64,000 nt of DNA, from NCBI RefSeq assembly GCF_900099785.1, contig NZ_FNDS01000002.1:1-64000 (forward strand). Direction: 5' to 3'. Below are positions 44,424 through 52,782 of this stretch, one piece after another; position 1 is the stretch's first letter, and each line of letters starts with the position of its first letter. Under the pieces are notes generated by a model. The model did not search any database, was not told the origin of the DNA, and worked only from the letters and a program-made list of their open reading frames with translations. Both the position numbers and the translations under genes were made by a program. The stretch is from Pseudomonas panipatensis. GTDB lineage: Bacteria > Pseudomonadota > Gammaproteobacteria > Pseudomonadales > Pseudomonadaceae.

Positions 44424-45475
44424 ACGACTTTGCGCATATATCCATCGCCGGCCGGGCCATCGGCCAGGACCACCCGCCCTACGTCATCGCCGAACTCTCC
44501 GCCAACCACAACGGCAAACTGGACACCGCCCTGCGCATCATCGAAGCGGCGAAGAAAGCCGGCGCGGATGCCGTCAAGCTGCAAACCTACACCGCCGATA
44601 CCATCACCCTCGATTGCGACAGCGAAGACTTCCAGATCCACGGCGGCCTGTGGGACGGCAAGACGCTTTACCAGCTCTACCAGGAAGCCCATATGCCCTG
44701 GGACTGGCATGCGCCGCTGTTCGAACATGCACGGAAACTCGGCATCACGATCTTCAGCTCGCCCTTCGACAACACCGCCGTCGACCTGCTGGAAGACCTC
44801 AACGCCCCGGCCTACAAGATCGCCTCCTTCGAAGCGGTAGACCTGCCACTCATCCAGTACGTCGCCAGTACCGGCAAGCCGATGATCATCTCCACCGGCA
44901 TGGCCGACGCCGAGGAAATCCAGGAAGCCATCGACGCCGCGCGCGCAGGCGGCTGCCGGGAACTGGCCATCCTCCACTGCGTCAGCGGCTATCCCGCCCC
45001 GGCGGAGGACTACAACCTGCACACCCTGGCCGATATGCGCCAGCGCTTCGGCCTGGTCACCGGACTGTCCGACCACACCCTGGACAACACCACCGCCATC
45101 GCCAGCGTGGCCCTGGGCGCCTCGATCATCGAAAAGCACTTCACGCTGGATCGCAACGGCGGCGGGCCGGATGACAGTTTCTCCCTGGAGCCGGCGGAGC
45201 TGGAGCAACTGTGCCGCAATAGCAAGACGGCATGGCGTGCGTTGGGGAAGGTGGATTACGGGTGCAAGGAAAGCGAAGCGGCGAATGTGAAATTTAGAAG
45301 ATCGCTGTACTTTACAAAGAACATTAACGCCGGAGAAACAATAACAGCCGAGTCAATCAGAAGTGTAAGACCAGGATATGGAGCACCCCCAAAGGAAATA
45401 AAAAGAATATTAGGAAAAAAAGCCAAAAACAATATAAAAGCAAACTCCCCCGCCAACCTGGAATCCATTAAATAA
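44420..45475 (+). CDS. pseI: Pseudaminic acid synthase (mosaic C-terminus)
   Basis: PseI condenses the trideoxy sugar with PEP to give the nine-carbon acid. The 351-residue protein has the NeuB barrel (VIAELSANHNGKLDTALRII, LQTYTADTITLDC, FSSPFDNTAVDLLEDL, SDHTLDNTTAIASVALGA, IIEKHFTLDRNGGGPDD) and a C-terminal SAF domain (FTKNINAGETITAESIRSVR). Within codons near 45285 the base composition changes abruptly from GC-rich to AT-rich, so the barrel and the SAF domain seem to have different origins. The protein frame is intact. Start 44420 overlaps the pseH stop. Confidence 0.93.
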   Translation: MNDFAHISIAGRAIGQDHPPYVIAELSANHNGKLDTALRIIEAAKKAGADAVKLQTYTADTITLDCDSEDFQIHGGLWDGKTLYQLYQEAHMPWDWHAPLFEHARKLGITIFSSPFDNTAVDLLEDLNAPAYKIASFEAVDLPLIQYVASTGKPMIISTGMADAEEIQEAIDAARAGGCRELAILHCVSGYPAPAEDYNLHTLADMRQRFGLVTGLSDHTLDNTTAIASVALGASIIEKHFTLDRNGGGPDDSFSLEPAELEQLCRNSKTAWRALGKVDYGCKESEAANVKFRRSLYFTKNINAGETITAESIRSVRPGYGAPPKEIKRILGKKAKNNIKANSPANLESIK

Positions 45476-45477
45476 AA

Positions 45478-46428
45478 ATGAAAGAAACTCAGGAAATATG
45501 CCTACTTTACACGAATTACCATTCATTACTATGGGACTCCATAGCCAACCAAATAGACTGCAAAAACATAACAACAATAAATTTCTCAAAGAGAAAGACC
45601 AAGTCAGCAAAGTGCATAACAATAGAGCGATCAGAAAAAAGCAAAATTGCCTTTCTCCTTATATGCATGAAAGTAGCAATCACGGCGAAATTCAAAAAAT
45701 ATAACCTCTTTATACCCCACCCAGACCATTTACTTGGGAACACTCTATTCTTTGGAAGAAATGCCAAAAGAATAACCATAATCGAAGATGGAGTTTTAAA
45801 TTACTACGACAACAAAAGAAACAAGGAAATAGACAGAATATCAAGAAAAAGAAGACACATAACAATGTTTACGCCGTTCCAGTACAAAGCATACTCTGGC
45901 CACCTTTCTGGAATTGACGCACACCCTCCGAAGAGGCTCTACGGCTGGTTCACGTCTCCAGAGGATCTATTTAAAAGAAACGTATTTAAAGAGACTTATA
46001 AAATACCAACAACGAATCTTTCAAAGGAAACACATCAAAAATACGAAGCCTTTTTCATAGACCAACCTATTGAGAATTTTTTGAATCAAAAAACCGCAAA
46101 AGCACTGAGAGAAAAAGCCAAGAAGTACATGGAGGAAAACTTCAATATCGTATTTTTCAAAAGCCACCCAGAGAGTAAATCAAAATCAATAGAAATAAGA
46201 AACAAAGTCGAAGAAAAAGAAAGCAACCTATTGACAGCAGAGGAATTAATCATGAAGTACAACCCTGACCACATCATTAGTTACTGCAGCACATCCCTAC
46301 TAAACTCCAGAAGACTTCTACCAAACTCAAAAATAACATCAATAGGAATAGATGAAATAACAAATGAAAACAAAGAATTGCAGAAAATAAAAATTCTATT
46401 CGAGAAAAACAACATAGAAACAATATAA
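45478..46428 (+). CDS. Glycosyltransferase with bacterial sialyltransferase motifs (nonulosonate transferase)
   Basis: A 316-residue, Lys-rich protein encoded by very AT-rich DNA. It has the two short motifs known from bacterial sialyltransferases: acidic-acidic-Gly (E103-D104-G105 in IIEDGVLNYY) and His-Pro (H230-P231 in FFKSHPES). A Ser/Thr cluster (C270-S-T-S) follows. FIPHPDHLLGNTLFF precedes the first motif. Together with the Pse genes directly upstream, this makes a CMP-pseudaminate transferase the best prediction. It may be nearest GT52 or GT38; I cannot decide. It starts 2 bases after pseI. Confidence 0.75.
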   Translation: MKETQEICLLYTNYHSLLWDSIANQIDCKNITTINFSKRKTKSAKCITIERSEKSKIAFLLICMKVAITAKFKKYNLFIPHPDHLLGNTLFFGRNAKRITIIEDGVLNYYDNKRNKEIDRISRKRRHITMFTPFQYKAYSGHLSGIDAHPPKRLYGWFTSPEDLFKRNVFKETYKIPTTNLSKETHQKYEAFFIDQPIENFLNQKTAKALREKAKKYMEENFNIVFFKSHPESKSKSIEIRNKVEEKESNLLTAEELIMKYNPDHIISYCSTSLLNSRRLLPNSKITSIGIDEITNENKELQKIKILFEKNNIETI

Positions 46429-46445
46429 AAGACCGGGAGCTATTC

Positions 46446-47741
46446 GTGTATTTAGTAGGAGCCACCATAGCAAACCTATTCTTCCTGGGGATAATAATAC
46501 ATTGCCTGTTTAGGCCAAGCGAAAAAACTATAATCTCAGCCGGAATTGCCATAGCAGGATATTCAAACGCAATAGACCAGTACTGGGGAAGAGTCGTATT
46601 GACCGGAGGAGAAGAGTACACACTACTAACGAGCCTAGACGTAATTTTTTCAATATTTGTATTTACAAATATATTTTACAAAAAAATAGAGCCAAAAATA
46701 CTAATAACCTCACTATTGTTACCTTCAATAATTCTAGCAAATTACGTATCAAATTTTGACAAAATAAAAGATCAGTACATCTACTTCGTATACGCATGGA
46801 GCTATATAAGAATAATTGTTTTCTTCTTAGCATTTCACATGCTAATGAAAAAGAAAAACCTCCAGAATGATAGAAAAAATGGAAATGCAATTTTTTTGAC
46901 GACATTATTTGTATTTTTTACTCTTTGTATTTTCATGTTTTCAACATCCGGTAATAACAGACTAAACCTACCTCATTTAAATCAAAACATTCTAGCAAAC
47001 TACATCTCCTTATTAGCGCTTTGCGGAATATGGATAAACATTACAAAGACCAAAACAGAAAAATATATATTTATAGGCATTTCAGCACTAATAGTAACCA
47101 TGACTGCAAGCAGAACAGGGCTTTCAATAATGATCTTAGTGCTTGCATTAGACTCGATACAGAATGACAAACCCAAAAAAACAGCCATAACCCTAACTCT
47201 AATACTATTCTCATCATTATTAATAATTACTTTCAACGAAAGAATAAACGAAGCACTTCTAAACCTTGAGAACATCTCAAAAATCGACACGATAAGATCC
47301 AGACTATTAATATGGACTGTAAACCTTGAATACATAAAAAATCAATTGATCTGGGGCATAGGTGCCGGACAGCAATACATAAACCCAGACTACCCCAAAA
47401 TGCTAGGCAGTGAACTTGGCTACAAATATGTACTTGTAACAGCACACAATGACTTCCTACAAGCAACCGTCCACCTAGGGCTTATTTTTTCAATCCCATT
47501 CTTCTTAGCCATATTTTCTATATTAAAAAAATCAGGAATATGGTTCCAATTAATCATAGCGCTTCAATTTATCGTAAATTCAAACATAGAGACCCCTAGA
47601 TATGGAATGCTCCTCGGGATTTGCCTGGCAATAAGTTTTAAATACGGAAACACAAAATTCGGGAAACTAAGCAGACATGAAAACCAAGAAACTATCAATA
47701 CTAGGAATCAGAGGATTACCTGCCAACCACGGCGGCTTTGA
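46446..47741 (+). CDS. wzy: Wzy-type polysaccharide polymerase
   Basis: A 431-residue polytopic protein with about eleven hydrophobic helices and a long extracytoplasmic loop between about 270 and 330 (IDTIRSRLLIWTVNLEYIKN, GIGAGQQYINPDYPKM, VTAHNDFLQATVHLG). This has the RxxxW and HNxxLQ pattern of the Wzy/WaaL O-antigen polymerase-ligase group. It should link repeat units in the periplasm. The GTG start at 46446 has GGGAG 8 bases upstream. Sampled GC is about 27%, the lowest in the window. Its last 65 bases overlap the next gene. Confidence 0.87.
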   Translation: MYLVGATIANLFFLGIIIHCLFRPSEKTIISAGIAIAGYSNAIDQYWGRVVLTGGEEYTLLTSLDVIFSIFVFTNIFYKKIEPKILITSLLLPSIILANYVSNFDKIKDQYIYFVYAWSYIRIIVFFLAFHMLMKKKNLQNDRKNGNAIFLTTLFVFFTLCIFMFSTSGNNRLNLPHLNQNILANYISLLALCGIWINITKTKTEKYIFIGISALIVTMTASRTGLSIMILVLALDSIQNDKPKKTAITLTLILFSSLLIITFNERINEALLNLENISKIDTIRSRLLIWTVNLEYIKNQLIWGIGAGQQYINPDYPKMLGSELGYKYVLVTAHNDFLQATVHLGLIFSIPFFLAIFSILKKSGIWFQLIIALQFIVNSNIETPRYGMLLGICLAISFKYGNTKFGKLSRHENQETINTRNQRITCQPRRL

Positions 47742-48822
47742 GACATTCGCTGAGAAACTATCCTTATATCTCCACGATAGAGGATGGAACGTCACAGTCT
47801 ACTGTCAGGATGATGTAGGGCAGACCATGTGGGAAAATAAATGGAACGGAATAAACCTGATCCACATCCCGATCTCCCAACGTGGCGCAATTGGAACATT
47901 CATCTTCGACTGGAAGGCTGTCCATCACGCGCTAAAAAGAGATGGGCTATTCCTTACTCTTGGCTACAACACTGCCCTGTTCAATCTTCTGCAACGTCTC
48001 AAAGGCCAAACCAACATCATCAATATGGACGGTATTGAGTGGCGCCGGGACAAGTGGGGAAAACTTGCCAAGAGCTGGTTCTGGATCAATGAGCGACTGG
48101 GCTGCTGGATTGGCGACCACCTGATTGCCGACCATCCGAAAATCAAGGAGCACTTGGCGACCCGCGTGTCCACGGACAAGATCACCATGATCCCCTATGG
48201 TGGCGACGAGATTGTCAACGCGGACGAGGGATTGCTAAGCAGATTCGACCTGAAGCCCAATCAGTTTTCCGTCATCATTGCCAGACCGGAACCAGAAAAC
48301 TCTTTTCTAGAAATGGTCAAGGCATTCAGCCAGAAAAAGCGCAACCACAGACTCGTGGTCCTCGGAAACTTCAACCCGGACAGCAACCCATTCCATCATC
48401 AGGTTATCGAATCCGCCAGCGAGGAAGTCACTTTCCCTGGTGCAATATACGATGCCCCCGTCGTTCAGGCGCTGCGTTTCCATAGCAGGTTCTATCTACA
48501 TGGACATCGTGTCGGTGGCACCAACCCTTCTCTCGTAGAAGCCATGGGGGCCGGCTGTGCGGTCATAGCCCATGACAACCAATTCAATCGTTGGGTGGCG
48601 GGTCCGGGTGCGTCTTATTTCGAGAACGAATCAACCTGTGCACAGCTATTCGATGAACTGCTTGCCGATGACAACGCAGTATTGAGAATGAAAGAAGCGA
48701 GCCGTAAGCGCTTCGAGGAGTGTTTTAACTGGGAACAGATACTGACCGCCTATGAGCAACTGCTCACGGAATGGTATCCCGGTCTCTCCCCCACGGCCCG
48801 CGGCGCAGTATCCCCAACCTGA
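47677..48822 (+). CDS. GT4 glycosyltransferase with DUF1972 domain (rhamnosyltransferase-like)
   Basis: A 381-residue cytoplasmic GT-B enzyme. The N-terminal DUF1972-type half carries LGIRGLPANHGGFETFAEKL and TNIINMDGIEWRRDKWG. The GT4 half has IIARPEPENSFLEMVKAF and HRVGGTNPSLVEAMGAGCAVIAHD with the ExxxxxG-type nucleotide motif. Proteins of this layout include the beta-1,4-rhamnosyltransferases that add the second sugar after glucose, so rhamnose transfer is plausible but unproven. GC rises steadily through the gene back toward genome level. It overlaps wzy by 65 bases. Confidence 0.82.
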   Translation: MKTKKLSILGIRGLPANHGGFETFAEKLSLYLHDRGWNVTVYCQDDVGQTMWENKWNGINLIHIPISQRGAIGTFIFDWKAVHHALKRDGLFLTLGYNTALFNLLQRLKGQTNIINMDGIEWRRDKWGKLAKSWFWINERLGCWIGDHLIADHPKIKEHLATRVSTDKITMIPYGGDEIVNADEGLLSRFDLKPNQFSVIIARPEPENSFLEMVKAFSQKKRNHRLVVLGNFNPDSNPFHHQVIESASEEVTFPGAIYDAPVVQALRFHSRFYLHGHRVGGTNPSLVEAMGAGCAVIAHDNQFNRWVAGPGASYFENESTCAQLFDELLADDNAVLRMKEASRKRFEECFNWEQILTAYEQLLTEWYPGLSPTARGAVSPT

Positions 48823-49010
48823 ATTTCATATAACGACTGATATTCCTGCGACTTTTCTTCCCTTTCTTCGCCAAACTATTTTTCAAACCCATCGACAGCA
48901 CTGTGATTGATTTATTTCACGGGATGTTTTTGCACGGCTGTCATCAGGCACCACTGAACTATCCAGCGCGAATACCTGCTATTCGATGCGGATATTTGAA
49001 GGTGATATCT

Positions 49011-50426
49011 ATGAATATTACTGACCGCGGAATCCTGCGCGCCCATCAGGCCAGTGTTTCCGTACTGCAAAAGCTTCTGGATCTATGCGTCATCAGCGCC
49101 GGCATGGCGGTCGTGATCCGTGCGAACGGTCTGCCGATCGCCAACGAGCAGGTCATATCCGCGTTGTTGGCGCTGGTGGTCTTCTATCAGCTCAGCGATT
49201 TCGGCCAGCTTTACGGCTCCTGGCGTGGCGAGCGGATTCGCGAGGAGTTGCGCAAGGCGGGCGGTATCTGGGCGATGAGTTTCGTCGCGGTGTTTCTGCT
49301 CGGGCACTTGCTGAAGTTCGAGTCGCAGCCCAGGGATGCCCTGCTGCTGCAATGGTTCGCCCTGGTGCTGGTCAGTCTGTGCGGCTATCGCGTGCTGTTG
49401 CGCACGTCGCTCAATGCCTTGCGCCGTCATGGCTTCAACACGCGCTCGGTGGCCATTGCCGGGGCCGGTCCCGTGGGGCAGCGCCTGGCCAGTCATATCG
49501 CCGGGGCGCCGTGGATGGGGCTGGACCTGCTGGGGTTCTTCGACGACAGGCACCACGAGCCGGTCAGCCTCGCCCAGGGCAAGGTGCGCCTGCCGATTTC
49601 CGGCAACCTGGAGCGCTTGGTCGAGCAGGCGCGCGCCGGCGAGATCGATCGGGTCTACATCGCCCTGCCGATGCGCAGCGAGGAGCGTATCCGCTGGCTG
49701 GTGACGCAGCTCAGCGACACCACGGTGTCGGTCTACATCGTTCCCGATGTGTTCGTGTTCGAGTTGCTGCATGCGCGCAGCCAGAACATCAACGGCGTGC
49801 CGACCATCAGTATCTTCGACAGCCCCATGACCGGCGCCAACAGCCTGATCAAGCGCCTGGAGGACATCGTCCTGGCGGCGACGATCCTCTGCCTGATCGC
49901 CCTGCCCATGGCGCTGATCGCCGCCGCGGTGAAGCTCAGTTCGCCCGGTCCGGTGTTCTTCCGGCAGAAGCGCTACGGCATCGACGGGCGTCCGATCGAG
50001 GTGTGGAAGTTCCGCAGCATGCGGGTCATGGAGAACGGCGCGGCGGTGATCCAGGCCACCCGCAACGACAACCGCATCACCCCGGTGGGGGCCTTCCTGC
50101 GGCGCACATCGCTCGACGAATTGCCCCAGTTCATCAATGTGCTGCTGGGCGACATGTCCATCGTCGGTCCGCGCCCGCACGCGGTCGCCCACAACGAGCA
50201 GTACCGCGCGCAGATCAGCAGCTACATGCTGCGGCACAAGGTCAAGCCGGGCATCACCGGCTGGGCCCAGGTGAATGGCTGGCGCGGCGAAACCGACACG
50301 CTGGACAAGATGCAGAGGCGCGTCGAGCACGACCTGGCCTACATCCACAACTGGTCGCTGTGGTGGGACCTGAAGATCGTCTTCCTCACCGTGTTCAAGG
50401 GCTTCGTGCACAAGAACGCCTATTGA
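49011..50426 (+). CDS. Undecaprenyl-phosphate hexose-1-phosphate transferase (WcaJ/WbaP type)
   Basis: A 471-residue polyisoprenyl-phosphate hexose-1-P transferase that starts the repeat unit on undecaprenyl phosphate, made ultimately through UppS. Four hydrophobic helices are followed by a Rossmann-like CoA-binding domain (VAIAGAGPVGQRLASHIAG). The catalytic bacterial sugar-transferase domain follows, with PVFFRQKRYGIDGRPIEVWKF, LRRTSLDELPQFINVLLGDM and KPGITGWAQVNGWRGE. The frame opens further upstream at 48903, but 49011 begins the conserved protein. It is separated from the GT4 gene by 188 bases without a recognised promoter. Glucose or galactose is the likely first sugar. Confidence 0.92.
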   Translation: MNITDRGILRAHQASVSVLQKLLDLCVISAGMAVVIRANGLPIANEQVISALLALVVFYQLSDFGQLYGSWRGERIREELRKAGGIWAMSFVAVFLLGHLLKFESQPRDALLLQWFALVLVSLCGYRVLLRTSLNALRRHGFNTRSVAIAGAGPVGQRLASHIAGAPWMGLDLLGFFDDRHHEPVSLAQGKVRLPISGNLERLVEQARAGEIDRVYIALPMRSEERIRWLVTQLSDTTVSVYIVPDVFVFELLHARSQNINGVPTISIFDSPMTGANSLIKRLEDIVLAATILCLIALPMALIAAAVKLSSPGPVFFRQKRYGIDGRPIEVWKFRSMRVMENGAAVIQATRNDNRITPVGAFLRRTSLDELPQFINVLLGDMSIVGPRPHAVAHNEQYRAQISSYMLRHKVKPGITGWAQVNGWRGETDTLDKMQRRVEHDLAYIHNWSLWWDLKIVFLTVFKGFVHKNAY

Positions 50427-50596
50427 ACGGGCGGCCTGCCGCCTGTCGACAAGGCCTACGGCGCTCACGGAAAGAAAAGCCACACGCGGTGCAGGAAAAC
50501 CCTTCGCTCGGCGGGTGTTTTTCTGATTGTTCGGCCCCCGCGCTATCCCTAGCCTTCCTCCGTCGATAACACGACCCCATCCGCTGGAGTCCTCCC

Positions 50597-50881
50597 GTGA
50601 AAGATCTACAGACATTCGCCGTTCTGGCGGCGCTGAGCGCTTCGCTATTGGCCGCCGAAGACCCCGCCAACACCCGCCTTGCGCCACCGCCGCCAGCGGC
50701 GCCGCTGACCCTGCCCACGCCGCTGGCCGGCAAGGTCACGCCGGGCGCGGTGGTCGGTGTCGGTGCCGCGGCGGTCGCCGCCGGAGTTGCCGCGACCCAG
50801 GGCAACGGCGGCGGCAAGGGCAGCCAGGATGGCGCGCCGGGTAGCGCCGGGACCACCAGCACCACCGGCACCCAGCGCTGA
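50597..50881 (+). CDS. Small secreted YjbE/GfcA-like protein
   Basis: A 94-residue protein with an N-terminal signal-like segment (TFAVLAALSASLLAA), a Pro-rich stretch, a hydrophobic Ala/Gly/Val segment (GAVVGVGAAAVAAGVAATQG) and a Gly/Ser/Thr tail ending TTSTTGTQR. The same plan (hydrophobic GVALAATGGG, then a Thr-rich end) is seen in E. coli YjbE, the first gene of yjbEFGH. Low sequence complexity limits certainty, but position just before wza and gfcBCD supports it. Role in export or in the matrix is unknown. Confidence 0.65.
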   Translation: MKDLQTFAVLAALSASLLAAEDPANTRLAPPPPAAPLTLPTPLAGKVTPGAVVGVGAAAVAAGVAATQGNGGGKGSQDGAPGSAGTTSTTGTQR

Positions 50882-50902
50882 CGCCCGCCAGTCGCTTGCG
50901 CC

Positions 50903-50924
50903 GCCCGCCGCCGCACGGGCGGGC
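50903..50924 (+). terminator. Weak hairpin between the YjbE-like gene and wza
   Basis: GCCCGCC and GGCGGGC form a 7-bp GC-only stem with an 8-base loop, 21 bases after the YjbE-like gene. No T-run follows, so it may attenuate rather than stop transcription, leaving the small protein in excess over Wza. Confidence 0.4.
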
Positions 50925-51006
50925 CTATTCAAGACATTCCAGCCACCTCATGCACGATCGCCCGGCTCCAGCGGCGATGTTGTACGACTCAATAGCAGCC
51001 CTGCCC

Positions 51007-52107
51007 ATGATCCGCTCCTTGTCCGTTGCCGTTGTCGCCGCTCTTTCGCTTCAGGGCTGCATGTTCGCCCCTGGCCAGAATATGGATACCAGCCGCATCG
51101 TCCGCGATGGCACGGCCGAGAGCAGTCGCGTGGAGCTGCTGCAGATCACCCCGAAGCTGCTGGCCGTGGAGGCCGCGACGGAGAAGGCGGATGAAGTCCC
51201 CGCCGAGTTGCTGACCTACCAGCCTCAGGACTACCGCATTGGCGCTGGCGACGTTCTCTACATCACCGTCTGGGACCATCCCGAGCTGACCACCCCCTCC
51301 GGCTCCCAGCAGCAGAGCGACGCCAATGGCCGGCTGGTTCGCCCCGACGGCACCCTCTTCTACCCGTACATCGGCAAGGTTCGCGTTGCCGGCCGGAACA
51401 TCGAGGAAGTGCGCACGGAAATATCCAGCCGGCTGGCGGAATACGTCGAAGCGCCGCAGGTGGACGTGGCGATCCTGCGCTTCGCCAGCCAGAAGGTGGT
51501 GCTCACCGGCGCCTTCGCCAAGGCCGGTCCGCAGCCCATCACCACCACGCCGCTGAGCCTGATGGAGGCGATCGGCGTGGCCAGTGTCGATAGCACCTCG
51601 GCGGACCTCTCCGGCCTCCAGCTCAAGCGCGATGGCCGCGAATACTCGCTGAACCTGGACGCGCTCAACGACCGCCAGAGCGACCTCTACAACCTCTACC
51701 TGAAAGACGGCGACCAGATCCACCTGCCCTACAACGACCGTAAGAAGGTCTACCTGATGGGCGAGGTCGGCAACCCGCGCGCCATCACCTACAAGACCCG
51801 CGACCTCAACCTGGCCGACGCCCTGGGCAGCGTCGGCGGGCTGAACCAGACCACCGCCAGCGGCAAGGCGGTCTACGTGATCCGCGGCGTCGAGGACCTG
51901 GAACGCGAGCCGGCCAAGGTCTTCCAGTTGGACGCGCAGTCGCCCACCGCCTTCATCCTCGCGCAACGCTTCAACCTGCAGCCGCAGGACGTGGTCTACG
52001 TCGGCCCCGCCGGCATCACCCGCTGGAACCGCTTCATCAGCCAGTTGGTGCCCTCGGCGGGCATCCTCGGGACCGGCGCCAGCATCAAGAACGACATGAA
52101 GAACTGA
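51007..52107 (+). CDS. wza: Polysaccharide export outer-membrane lipoprotein Wza
   Basis: Wza forms the octameric outer-membrane channel for capsule export and contacts Wzc. The 366-residue protein (start 51007) has a lipobox LQGC (C18). The Poly_export domain has DYRIGAGDVLYITVWDHPEL and VRPDGTLFYPYIGKVRVAGR, followed by SLBB repeats (VVLTGAFAKAGPQPITTTPL, VYLMGEVGNPRAITYKTRDL). The C-terminus RWNRFISQLVPSAGI is the helix that inserts in the outer membrane. Earlier Met codons at 50896, 50950 and 50977 precede the signal peptide and are not supported. Confidence 0.95.
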   Translation: MIRSLSVAVVAALSLQGCMFAPGQNMDTSRIVRDGTAESSRVELLQITPKLLAVEAATEKADEVPAELLTYQPQDYRIGAGDVLYITVWDHPELTTPSGSQQQSDANGRLVRPDGTLFYPYIGKVRVAGRNIEEVRTEISSRLAEYVEAPQVDVAILRFASQKVVLTGAFAKAGPQPITTTPLSLMEAIGVASVDSTSADLSGLQLKRDGREYSLNLDALNDRQSDLYNLYLKDGDQIHLPYNDRKKVYLMGEVGNPRAITYKTRDLNLADALGSVGGLNQTTASGKAVYVIRGVEDLEREPAKVFQLDAQSPTAFILAQRFNLQPQDVVYVGPAGITRWNRFISQLVPSAGILGTGASIKNDMKN

Positions 52108-52122
52108 CCCGGACGCCACGCC

Positions 52123-52782
52123 ATGAGGTTACTTCGCTTCGCCGTCCTGAGCGGGACGGCGCTCTCGCTGTGCGCCTGCAATCCGCTGATGCAGGCTTCC
52201 TGGGACACCCTGAGCGCCGCCAGCAGCGGCCCGCCGTCGCTGCACCTGAGCCAGGCCCAGGTGGACGCCCTGCCCTACTACCAGATCGAGCTGCAGACCG
52301 CCGCCGGCGAGGCGGTGATGGCCCTGGTGCGCCAGCAGGGCGACCTGCAGTACTGGATGGCCTCGTCGAACCAGGTGCTGATGCTGCGCGACGGCCTGGT
52401 GGTGCGCAGCGTCGGCTTCAGCGACAACCTCGCCGCCACCCGGCTGTCCGCCGACGCGCCCTTCCACGGCGGCCTGCACCGGGTCGCCGACGGTCAGACC
52501 AGCGAGCGCTGGATCGATCTGGCCAGCGGCTACCGGCTCGGCGTGCCGCTGCACAGCCGTTTCCACAAGGTCGGCCTGGAACAGGTGCGGATACTCGAAC
52601 GCGACTATTCGCTGCTGCGCGTGGACGAACGCCTCAGCGCTCCACTGCTGGGGATGGACGCCACCAATAGCTACTGGGTCGATCCCGCCGACGGTTTCGT
52701 GATGCTCAGCCGCCAGCAGCTCACGCCCGAGCTGCAGGTCGCCATCACCCAGTTGCGGCCCTACCGGGGGGCTGGCCGATGA
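52123..52782 (+). CDS. gfcB: YjbF/GfcB family lipoprotein
   Basis: A 219-residue outer-membrane lipoprotein with lipobox LCAC (C19) and the DUF2886-type domain of GfcB/YjbF. Conserved-looking parts are LPYYQIELQTAAGEAVMALV and GLVVRSVGFSDNLAAT. In E. coli the gfcBCD genes belong to the group 4 capsule operon and yjbFGH to a related exopolysaccharide operon. It starts 15 bases after wza, and its stop overlaps the next start by 4 bases. Confidence 0.87.
   Translation: MRLLRFAVLSGTALSLCACNPLMQASWDTLSAASSGPPSLHLSQAQVDALPYYQIELQTAAGEAVMALVRQQGDLQYWMASSNQVLMLRDGLVVRSVGFSDNLAATRLSADAPFHGGLHRVADGQTSERWIDLASGYRLGVPLHSRFHKVGLEQVRILERDYSLLRVDERLSAPLLGMDATNSYWVDPADGFVMLSRQQLTPELQVAITQLRPYRGAGR

Noticed and set aside
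38223..45475. Flagellin-glycosylation island as the role of the pseudaminic acid genes
   Set aside because: No flagellar genes or Maf-type transferases are nearby, while Wzx, Wzy, Wzc and Wza are in the same operon, so a secreted polysaccharide is the better reading.
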